Shown piece after piece: positions 42,555 to 52,327 of a stretch of DNA of 64,000 nt. Position numbers and translations under genes: made by a program. The DNA lies in assembly GCA_903772945.1 (NCBI GenBank), contig CAICTM010000117.1, positions 1 through 64,000 of the forward strand, given 5' to 3'. This DNA is from Seminavis robusta. Lineage: Eukaryota; Bacillariophyta; Bacillariophyceae; Naviculales; Naviculaceae. The first letter of the stretch is position 1, and each line of letters opens with the position of its first letter. Below the pieces are notes generated by a model that was not told the origin of the DNA, ran no database searches, and saw only the letters and a list, made by a program, of their open reading frames with translations.

Positions 42555-45367
42555 TTAGTCTACAGGACATGGATCACAGTCACATCCACAGAGCAGAGTT
42601 CCCTGGCATATTGGAGTTTCACTCTTTTTGTTATACTGCCGTCCACCAAAGCTCGCCGGTATTTGCTGGTGCATTTTGCCACACAGGTTTCAGGAATGCT
42701 ACCCAATAAGGATGTGTTTGTGACTACAAAGCTTGCCAAGTTTTCCAACAGAAGCAGTTCTGTAGGAAGTGTGCCAGAAAGGTTGGTATTCTGTAGTTCC
42801 AGCTCCTTCAGGCTTGACAGTAGGCCAACTTCGGTTGGGACTGTGCCAGAGAACTGATTGTCCCGGAGGGATAAATATCGCAGCTAGGTGAGCTGTGTAA
42901 AGAAACCCAATGGGAGCTTGCCCTCTAGATTGTTGGAACCAAGAAATAAATAAGCCATATCTGAAAGGATAAACAAAACGGGAGTGAGTTGTCCTCAACA
43001 AAATGCAGCGGACTGGAAGAAGAAGTATGTTTAAGGACTCACTTGTCAATTTGAATAACATCTGTGGAAAAGTCCCAGAAATGGAATTATTTTCCGGGTT
43101 CAATCTATTCTAAAAACAAGTGCACTTCCTCTTACGAGTGACGAGTCCAATGGAGGCAATGATATTTTTGTGGTGTTGTTGCCTTGTATTACTCACCAAC
43201 AATGCCAAATCCCGACGACAAGTGATTAGACGAAGCCTTATAGTAGTCAGTAAGCTTGTAAATGAGTCCGTTATTAACAATGCCAAATCCCCAAAGTTGC
43301 TTGGTACTGTGTCAGATATATTCCAGTCGTTCAAAGTCAGAGCAGCTAGTTTGGGCAATTTGCCAAGATGAGCTGTTTGAAGGTAGCAATCGACAGATGT
43401 TAGAGCCAGGATACACAAGAACTCAACGCAAACTCGAAGAGCTTTAACGCACATGGAATTGGCATCTTGTCCCCGCGTGCTCTTTGGACGAGCACGAGCC
43501 ATTGCAGCTGTTGAAAATTCTCGGCAATTTCTGAAAGAACAAAGTCCATGTTCAGTTTAGGACATGCAATCACATCTAGCTTTTCTAATTTGTGCCATTG
43601 GTAGAGTTCGGTAGGGAGGGACCATGGATGGTTTCAAAAGCAAAACATAGCCTCAAATGTCAGCAGTCGTTTTTAATTACATGCAGCACTCCTGCGACCA
43701 GATATCGAACACAAACCTGTAAGATGTGTCCCATGCAACATGAATCTTGTAATGTTGCCCAATTTGCCAAGCTCGGAAGGAAGAGACCCCAATAAATTGT
43801 TTTGAATGAGTCTGATTTGGCCAAGTTTCGTCAGAAGCCCGAGCTCTCTTGGAAGAGTGCCAGAAATGCCTGTTGCTCCCAATTCCAGCTCAGTCAATTG
43901 TGTTAACTCCCCAAGCTCTGTTGGTATAGATCCCCTAAGTTGATGTTGCCGACTCAGCATCAATAGTTGCAAGCTCTTGCCAAGAAAAGAAATCTCAGGT
44001 GGAATAGTTCCATCCATGTTATTGGCGATGCGAAAGACCAGTGCCTTGATTTCACCTTTTTCATTACAGGGCGGTGGTGATTCCTCTTGGGGCATAATTA
44101 GTTGTTGTTCCCAATTGCATTCATTCGTGGCCCAATCCAACCATCCATGATGTTTCACCCAATTGTCCCCTCTGGTAGAAAAGTAGAATGTGGCCAGAGC
44201 AAACCTCTGCTTCAGTCTCCAATTTGGAAGATTCTGACGAAAGGATGTTTTATTGTTGTTGACCATCCACTGATAGGCTTTGAATTGAGGCGACTGTGAT
44301 CGTTCCATAGCTGATAGGGTATAGTCGGGTAGATTGAGTGAATCCAAAAGGGAAGTGGGCACCGGTGTTACTGTTACAGTTTTTTCACCTGGATTTGTGG
44401 AAATTTGACTTGTGCCATTGTGATGTGGTGACTGATTGTTGTTTCCTTGTTCTCTGGACACAACCAAGAATATCACAAGAACAACTGATACAACAAGAAG
44501 AGCCACATTAATCTCGACCGAGAGTGAGCAAAGCAGCCTTTTCCTCCAATATTCCTTTTTGGATCTCTGGTTGGTTGTTAGTGGCTCTGCATTGGGCAAC
44601 AGGCCTGTCTGCTGATCATCATCTATAGGATCAGCAACGATATCCTCAGTCTGTTACTGATCCCAAATGTCCAGGTCTTCTTCGTCGTCACTTGACACAC
44701 CAGTACTACTATTTGGATGATGATTCCCAGTGTCACTATTAGCAAGAAAAGGACCATCAATGGCATAGGCACCAGGTATCCATAGTAGTTGTCTACAAGA
44801 AGATTCAGGTTGTCTTGTTAGAATGGTTCTGTCGTGGTGGTGGTGGTTATCGCTCTCCTGGCGGGTTGTTTTGCTATAACCATTTTTGGCGACTTCAACT
44901 AGCTCCAAGTTCCCAGCTGTCTCCAGCTCAAGACGTTGTCTACTAGCTAGAACATCCAGGGTGTCTTGTTAGAAGTCAATGGTTCTGTCGTGGTGTTGTT
45001 GGTGGTGTTGGTGGTGGTTGTCGCTCTCCTTTTCGGCAACTTCTACCAGCTCTAAGTCCCCAGCTGGCTCATGGCATGCTGCAGCAGCAGCAAGTGTTCT
45101 TTCTCTGACAATCTTCATACTGTGAAAACAACTGGTGGTGGTTGGAGGAGGAGCAAGGGGAGCAACAGTGGCAGTAGGACTACTTGCAGTAGGAGGAGTA
45201 GAAGCAGAATAGCTTGAGGGAGCGACATCGGAGACAGCGGATGTTGCTTCCTCTTCTTGACAGTTTTCCGCACTGCCTTGCTGCAACCTCCATTCCACAA
45301 TCTTGAGAAGATCTAATTCGTCGTCACTGTCACTGTCATTGTCGTTGTTGTTAGACAAAGTCGTCAA
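42555..45367 (-). pseudogene. LRR transmembrane receptor pseudogene
   Basis: A full-length relative of the 3.7-6.3 kb gene in the opposite orientation, including the same D-L-L-K-I-V-E-W start, membrane helix (V-A-L-L-V-V-S-V-V-L-V-I-F) and LRR region. It carries several defects: a local duplication of the -L-E-L-V-E-V-A-x-x-E-S-D-N-H-H- segment with an intervening stop near 44,969, an in-frame TAA near 44,657 where the intact copy has Gln-Glu-Gln, loss of the AG acceptor before exon 2 near 43,624 (cag became catg), and an in-frame stop in the last exon near 42,884. The final C-G-C-D-C-D-P-C-P codons remain, and homology continues into the 3' flank. It is clearly dead but recent. Confidence 0.88.
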
Positions 45368-45761
45368 TCGATTAGGTGATACTGTACAATAGAGAGGTGA
45401 ACCCTAAATTCTGTAGGCCCCGCCCCCCCTTGTCAGTCTGTTGAAGGTGTGCTTCCTCCTCCGAACCCAAAACGTCGATCGTCGTCGTTTTCGCCCTTGT
45501 TGTTCATCTGAAGCCAGCAAAGCCGCTTGATTTGCACCGAAGCTCCTGAGCCCAGAGGCTTTGAATCTTTTGTTGAGGGTGGATCTTTTCGAACTGTCCA
45601 CATGACAGAGCCGAAGCCAAAAGTCGATGTCACCAGCCAGTTGGTTGCCATCACATACATTACATCAGAAGAGCCATCAGCTATCCACCACACTGACAGG
45701 ATTTCTCCACTCAATTAGTTGTTTCTAGTCTATTCGTTTGGTTACGTTCAGAGGAACGAAG
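45368..45761. other. Divergent spacer with a weak open frame
   Basis: A 93-codon minus-strand frame (45,433-45,714, M-S-G-E-I-L-S-V-W-W-I-A-) and an overlapping plus-strand frame both look loosely protein-like. Neither has a family or neighbours to support it. The stretch should also carry the promoter of the Rieske oxygenase gene. Confidence 0.35.
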
Positions 45762-47708
45762 ATGCGACCAGTGTGTCTCTTGTCGTTGGTATGGGTGCCT
45801 TTGTGGCATGTGCTTTTCTGCGATGCCTTTACTACCCGTCCTATTGCTGAATTCCAAAGAAGAAGACGACTGTTCCATCATCATCATGACAAGTCTACAA
45901 GCATTCATACTACAAGTAGTAGAGTTCGGTCGTCGTTGCGTCTGTTGATGACGGCCAGTGAGGACCAAGAAGGAGAAGAGGAGGGCAGCAGCGCCAATAC
46001 TACGGATACGGATACTTCTATACCAACCACTCTGGGTGCTGCTACTAGCAGCAAGCAGAAGAAGCAATCGACCGTGGCGGCTGTGGCATCTACCAAGGAC
46101 ACGTCTACCATGTTTGGTGCGAAACCGTCCTTCAAGTTGACCAAGTCTTCTTCTTCCAGCACTAGTACTAGTAGTAGTAGTAGGGCGTCGTCTGCCACGA
46201 ACAAGAAGGAAAGTCGTTGGGATTCCTTTGATTACTACCAACACTGGTACCCCGTGACGTGGGCATGCGATGTTCTGCCCGATCGTCCCACCAAAGTGAC
46301 ACTGTTTGATGTCGACTATGTCATTGCCTACGATTCCACGCGCCAGCAATGGACGGCCCTACGAGATCAATGTCCTCACAAAGCCGCCGCTCTGTCGGAA
46401 GGCCGCTTGACCGAATCGGGCTTCATTCAGTGTGCCTATCACGGATGGTCGTTCAATGGAACCACGGGAGACTGTGTCCAAATTCCACAATCCATTCAAG
46501 ACGTCACTACTGACCCCACAGTAACAAACTTTCCAGCACGCGCTTGTGCCAAACCGATTGCCATTTGCGAACATCAATCCATGGTCTGGTTGTGGCCGGG
46601 CACAGACAACATGCCCACAAAGACGCCCCCCAGTGTCCCGGAAATGGAGTTGCCCGGATGGCGCATTACACGGGTCGTCCGCGATTTCCCCATGGTCGAT
46701 TGGTCACTGCTTGTCAGTAATATTCTCGACCCGGATCACGGTGCATTTGCCCATCAGAATCTCAATTTTGACTTTTACACCGCCAGTCCACATCATCCCC
46801 AAACCATTACGGAGAATTTTGATCAAAATGGATGGGAACTCACGGCATCCGTTCCGGCCGTCGACAAGTTACTGGCCGTCGATCGCGCCAAACGACAATT
46901 TCTAGGAATGAAAACCAAACCACCGAAAAAGACCAAACCAGCGAGTTTTGGAAGTACACCAGAAACGCCACCGGAAGAAACACTCCAAGCCACGTCGCAT
47001 TTCATGGCACCCACCACGGTCTCCATGAGTCGACGCAATGTCACGGACGGTTCCACCAAGTTTATTACCGCCTTTTGGGTATGTCCCGTCGGCACCGGCA
47101 AGAGTCGATTCATGTCTGCGGCCATTGGACAAGTTCCCATTCAAGTGCCACGGTGGATATTGCAAGTCAATCTCAATCGATTCCTCGATCAAGATACTGT
47201 CTTGGTAGCGTCGCAACAACCACCCATTTTGACGGCCGAAGCACAAGGCGTCGAACGACCCCGGGCATCCCTCTTTGCCTACGGGAGTGCCACCGATAAA
47301 ACGGTACGACTCATTGACAATTTTTGGGATACGACTCTCCATAAAGCACCCAATCGAGCCCGGACACTGCAACAATTACACTATGCTGGAGCACTGCAAC
47401 ACACACCCGCTCGGGAAATTGTACTGGATCGACGCACACAGCATTTGACTATTTGTCCCGATTCGCAGGGACTGGTACGCAATTGCAAACGCATTACGCG
47501 AACCGGCTTACTATTGACGGCCGCCTGGATGGCACGGGTCTTGTGGTTGCGGGCCATTCCCAAACGGACACTCCCACTCGCCGTACTGTCCACCTTGGTG
47601 GCATGGGTGGCTCATCAAGTACGGAAACAATATTATTTTGTCAAGACAGAGGCATCAAGGGACAAGGATTTGAGTCAGATCCCCGTCAAGGCGTGGGTGG
47701 ATCCGTAG
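45762..47708 (+). CDS. Plastid Rieske-type oxygenase, pheophorbide a oxygenase (PAO)-like
   Basis: A 648-residue protein from the first in-frame ATG at 45,762. The start is a diatom plastid presequence: a hydrophobic signal (-V-C-L-L-S-L-V-W-V-P-L-W-H-V-L-F-) and -C-D-A-F-T-T-R-P-, an AF-type cleavage site, then a Ser/Thr-rich transit region. The Rieske [2Fe-2S] ligands are C204-P-H206 and C224-A-Y-H227 (C-x-H-x17-C-x2-H). The mononuclear iron motif is D323-P-D-H326-x4-H331. Two hydrophobic segments near the C-terminus fit a membrane anchor. The order matches the PAO/TIC55/PTC52 family, which oxygenates chlorophyll breakdown products or related substrates in plastid membranes. The C-x-x-C redox motif near the end of many plant members is not visible. 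The exact substrate is open. Confidence 0.88.
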   Translation: MRPVCLLSLVWVPLWHVLFCDAFTTRPIAEFQRRRRLFHHHHDKSTSIHTTSSRVRSSLRLLMTASEDQEGEEEGSSANTTDTDTSIPTTLGAATSSKQKKQSTVAAVASTKDTSTMFGAKPSFKLTKSSSSSTSTSSSSRASSATNKKESRWDSFDYYQHWYPVTWACDVLPDRPTKVTLFDVDYVIAYDSTRQQWTALRDQCPHKAAALSEGRLTESGFIQCAYHGWSFNGTTGDCVQIPQSIQDVTTDPTVTNFPARACAKPIAICEHQSMVWLWPGTDNMPTKTPPSVPEMELPGWRITRVVRDFPMVDWSLLVSNILDPDHGAFAHQNLNFDFYTASPHHPQTITENFDQNGWELTASVPAVDKLLAVDRAKRQFLGMKTKPPKKTKPASFGSTPETPPEETLQATSHFMAPTTVSMSRRNVTDGSTKFITAFWVCPVGTGKSRFMSAAIGQVPIQVPRWILQVNLNRFLDQDTVLVASQQPPILTAEAQGVERPRASLFAYGSATDKTVRLIDNFWDTTLHKAPNRARTLQQLHYAGALQHTPAREIVLDRRTQHLTICPDSQGLVRNCKRITRTGLLLTAAWMARVLWLRAIPKRTLPLAVLSTLVAWVAHQVRKQYYFVKTEASRDKDLSQIPVKAWVDP

Positions 47709-48301
47709 TGAATGATGATAAAATGACGGCGACGACGACAATACTACTAAGATATATAAGTAGTAAGTGTGGTGGCTGTAGAAGAGTGACCATGATGCTA
47801 CTATTAGAGAAATAACTACACGAATGTTACACCGTAATGGTCTCTACCGGTACTAGCTTGCTACCGGTACCTAGATCTAGGTGGCGTGATCTGGCAAGAA
47901 AAGCAAGCCTTTTGGCATTCTATTCCAATGCTCAGAAGCGGTACCGGTACGGTACACAACAGGCGAGGAAGAACTCTTGTATATTGTTGAAACTTTCGGG
48001 TTGACAATGAGCAAATACATGGATCCTGTGATGCAAACTGTGGGCTGGTCCCGCCTTTCACATTGTGTTGCAGTTGTGCGTTGGGTGGTCCATGCTAACG
48101 AAGATCAGGACATTCGTGAAACTATCGATCCGTTCGATTCTCCCCTGTACTAGTAGTATAGGTTAGGTTCGTAGAGCTAGCTAGCTAGTAGACCGTGATG
48201 TCAAAGGAAAGCCTTGTGCTAGTTGTGCTCCGAAAACAAACATGGCGCAAGCTCCGGGCAAAGTAATTAATCCCAAATTGCTCCGGGCAAGGGACGCACG
48301 T
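47709..48301. other. Convergent 3' spacer with palindromes
   Basis: Between the 3' ends of the oxygenase and the cyclase. It contains TACCGGTA at 47,845 and 47,862, GTACCGGTAC at 47,941 and a tandem CTAGCTAGCTAG run near 48,176-48,189. No gene is supported. Confidence 0.5.
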
Positions 48302-51276
48302 TCAAAGCCAGTCAGAGCCACTCTCCTGCATCGAACCTTCCTGTTGGGCCACAGCGATGGCACCAACTATTTCTTGGCTTTCTCCTGCAAGAGCACTGGC
48401 CGCTGCGTATGGTACATCATCGTCCTCCCAAAGATCTCCACCAGAGGAAATGTCCTTTCTCTCAGACGCTTCAATACCGAAAAATGCCACACTATTGTTC
48501 CCACTTATTTGAGAGAAGGTTGCCGTTTCTGACCGCCGGTTGACAAAGTCATCACTCAAAAAGTAGGTCTGGAGGTGCCCCTTTCCCTTGGCAAAGATCT
48601 TTTCCTCTCGTTCCACGAGAATGTTTTCTTTTCCTTGCGCCACTAGCTGTTTGAAGGTTTCTTCAGACATATGTATCTTACCCTTGAGTCCATTTGACTC
48701 CATACGAGCTGCTGTGTTCACTGTTGGAGAATGCAAAGAGTTTGGTCAATCAATACGCATGCATCAAGAATGAGCATTTTCATGCAGCGTGCCGTATTCT
48801 CGTATGTTTACCTGTGTCGCCAAAGATCTGATAGCGGGCCTTGTCCGATTTCAGCACTCCCGCGGTCACAGCCCCCTATACATACATCATGAGAAAGGTC
48901 AGCGGGTATGAGATGTTATGTCTTGCCAATCAGGGGCAACTAGAGAGAGAAGAGACTTACCGAATGGAGTCCAACACGGAACCCGAGCTTCAGCGTGTCC
49001 TGCCCCAGTGTCGGTGCCAACCTCGATGTCAAGACGTTTACTCTTTGCAAGCAATCCCTGGCAAACTTGCACATTCGCATGGCGTGATCGGGTTGGGCAT
49101 TGGGCATGCCGGTACAGGCTAAATAACAGTCTCCCTGAATGGTGGTTTGGTTAGTTAGCATAGTGGGACAAACTTCGAAATACCTCCTGTCAAAGTGCAC
49201 CCTCTGAAACTTACAATAGTTTCCACTTTTGGTTTAAAAAAAGCCGTGGTAACGAACAAGAGTGCAGTCGGAGTTAGTCTTTGAAGGACTACTGGGTGCA
49301 GAAAGATGCCATTATTGAATTGTCCCTGTGATTGGCTCACCTTTGAACACCTCTCGCTTGGCCGCCAAAGCATCAAAGGCAGCGTCTAGTAGGGATGGGA
49401 TGAATAGGATAAAGAGTCAGCATGCAGACAAGCACGGTCGGGTCCTCATCAAGAAAAAGAGAGAGAAATGAAACTCACAAAACGTTTCGAGCAACACAAA
49501 GACATCCTCGGGATCGCGGTCACTGCTCCAACTCGTAAACCCCGCGATATCGGCAAACAGCACTGTGACATGAGGATGTTTTTGAGCCAACTTTGGTCGC
49601 GTTGTCATGGACTGCTGCTGCTGCTGCTGCCGAGAGACCGTCCATTTCTCCTTGCGTGCACCGGGCAGTTTGAATGGTTCGTCCAGTGCCGTGCTACTCG
49701 TACCACCGCCACCACTATTATTGATGAGTTCTTCTTTGATTTGTTCCGGAAACAAGTTGGAGACGACGGCGGCCGATTTGACCGCTCGGTCCACCACTGC
49801 TCGTTGCCGTCGTTCCACCATGTGATTGTAAAACAAAAAGACAATCGACGTGAATACAAACACCAATGCCACGACGCAGCCAAACAGGATAGGTTCGTTG
49901 CTAATGTATTGTTGCGCCATTTCCGCCGAGGGATAAATGTGCAGTTGGTATTGGACTCCCGTTTCGGCAATGGGCACGGCCGTGTATGCTTGTGTCACCA
50001 CACTGGCGTGGGATTGCAAATGCTGGGAGATATCCGCCGACACACCGTAGTCGTCGTACGCTGCGTCATGCAAGTCACCCTTTCCCAGATAGTCCACGTC
50101 GGCGCCATTGATTTGATAGGTAAATGTCTGATTGGCATTGTTGGATAGGACCACCACAATGCCCCGAGCATTGGGTGGTAGAATGTTTTCAAAGTGAAGT
50201 CGCCAGTAAATGTTGGACAGCGTGACACCGACCAGTGTTCGATTCTTATTGTTGTTATTGTTGGCATTTGGGAAACTGTCAAAGACGGGATAGATAAAGG
50301 GCGTGGCGGCATCTCCCAAGAAGGCTTCCTTTTGATGTCGGTACTGTCCTCGTGCCAAGAACATGTGAAACATGGGCGATGGATCCACTGCTTTGGATAG
50401 ATACGCCAGGTTGGATGCCAGAACATGCTTGACGCCAGCCGCCAAGGGTGGGAAAGTCAAAATGTTCAAATTGGGTAGAGCTGGAGCCGGTAGAACCGGA
50501 CTGGTCTGATAGAACGCCAAGTAGGGGCCTGTCCCATTGGGTTGGACTCCTCCCTTGAGCATCCCCAGCTGACTGGAAAAGTTTCGCCCCGCCAATGGAG
50601 TGTTGGCGGGTGGTTTGAACGGCACCGTCTCGAGTCCAAAGAACTTGTCTTGCTGCGCCACGTATTGGTTTTCGGCCATGAACGACTTGAATTGGATCTT
50701 GTCTTGTGTGATCTTACGTGTCACGTAGTCTTCCCATGCCGGTCGATCCTTGTCGTGAATGAGCGGAAAGAAATTGGAAGCAATGGATTTGGTCAAGATG
50801 CGCGTATTGGCACCTCGCAGTTCAAAATTGGGAATGGTCACGAACGGAAATGTCGCACCCGTATCCAGCGCGTACGATGTAATGGCCACCGACATGGCAT
50901 CGCCACCCGCCATGATGCGCGCTACCGATGTATGAAAGGATTGAATGACACGTTCGGCACTCGATTCAAAGACATACTCGAAATCCTGTTGCTCGTCGTT
51001 GCGCGTGTAAAAGTACACGCCAAGGCACACAATCAGGGCCGTCACTAGCAGCACTCCAAACGTCAATACACGCAACCAAGCTACAGCTACAGTCTCTTTA
51101 CTTCCCACAAACCGTTGTCGTTCCAGATCGGCCTCGCGGGTCTTTTTCTTTGCCAGCGCATCGTCTTCTCCTCCTGTGGAACCACACAGTGAGACAGAGC
51201 CATCGTCATCAACATCATCGTCACCATCCAGAGTTACTCGAGTTTTAGTATCTTCCTTTGGCATCATCATCGTCAT
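48302..51276 (-). CDS. Receptor-type class III nucleotide cyclase with CHASE-like sensor, six exons
   Basis: The exons are 51,276-49,479, 49,385-49,341, 49,225-49,215 (11 nt), 49,134-48,961, 48,875-48,812 and 48,720-48,302. All introns are GT-AG and the join gives 836 residues. A short acidic N-terminus is followed by a membrane helix (-L-L-V-T-A-L-I-V-C-L-G-V-Y-F-), a large outer CHASE-like sensor (-E-S-S-A-E-R-V-I-Q-S-F-), a second helix (-F-G-C-V-V-A-L-V-F-V-F-T-S-I-V-F-L-F-), a signalling helix and the cyclase domain. The metal-binding Asp residues are D576 (F-A-D-I-A-G-F) and D620 (E-T-I-G-D), 44 apart as in mammalian enzymes. The transition-state pair is N699 and R703. The base-selecting positions read as Glu616 (guanylyl-like) and Gln692 (neither Cys nor Asp), so cGMP is likelier than cAMP but unsure. 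Confidence 0.88.
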
Positions 51277-52327
51277 GGTGGTGTTAGTGGTACGTAGACG
51301 AGAAGCAGAACAGAATAGTAAACAAAAGTTAGTTGTTGGTTTGTTGTTTTCACCCTGTAACAAAAAATGTGAGTCGAGTCAGGAAAAGTCTCCAGGCTCA
51401 TTTATTTTTCGCATGGCACGAAGATCAAGGTTCAAGGATGCTCTTCTCATCGCACTTCCTACTGTATTAGGTGGCAAGGTTTTGTACCAGGACGACGTAC
51501 ATGGTACGTGGACACTGCACAACAGGTGGCAAAATGGTTAAACGACTGAAAAGCCTCACTTTTAGAAACCCATAAGTCAGTTTCCCTAACAATGACTTTA
51601 TTCACTGTTACGGGAGCACTGTACTTCTATGTTTGCAATAAGTAATGGCGAGGATCGCACCATCGAGGCTTCAAGGGGCGTTCTTAGTCAGAGTGAACTA
51701 CAGTGCTGGTACAAACATACGTAGAGAGCCTCATCAACAGGAAGCTTTAATGGTCAAAGAGACATCACAGGTAAAGCCTCCTTTAAGCCATTCTGACTTT
51801 TTACTAGAGAGCTGGAGTACCGTATGACAAATGTTCAATAAGTAATGTCAGCAGAGTGACCTTCAGTGAGGAGTGCAGTCGCGGGAGAATTGTGGTGCAC
51901 CGAATTATGTTAAATCATTGCTGTGTCTGTGGAAGATGACAAACTGCGTCAGTCAATCTATTATTGCCCTTCCTGGATGCTGTAGCCTTTTTGGAGCTAT
52001 GTCATACTTCAACTCAAATAGACCACTATTAGACCACAGTACTACAGTAGCTACCGTACCAGGTACCCGTATGGCCAACCCTCGACAAATAAACAATCAA
52101 AATTTGATAATAATGATTGTTGCTTTCGGAACAAAACTTAAGTCACCAACAGAACTGCAGGTAAAGTGCACTACATCAAAGAATTCCTGTCTCAGTTGGC
52201 AGTTGAGGCCAGATCTTGTGGTTGGTTGCAACCCAGCTAGCCAGTGCTGGTTACTCTCTTTTTAGCTAAGTTACTCTCTAAGTTCTATGCTCGTTTTTGT
52301 TTGCATGTTTACTATTTCGCTAGCTAG
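51277..52327. other. Intergenic stretch, no supported gene
   Basis: About 1.05 kb upstream of the cyclase and downstream of the second intact LRR gene. Open frames are short, without domains. A ctaccgtaccaggtacccgt palindromic stretch lies near 52,052. Two similar words around gcaataagtaatg and ttcaataagtaatg occur near 51,637 and 51,836. Confidence 0.45.

Noticed and set aside
45433-45718. Two opposing open frames of 93 and 63 codons between the LRR pseudogene and the oxygenase
   Set aside because: Both look mildly protein-like, but neither has a family, a paralogue or splice evidence, and they contradict each other.
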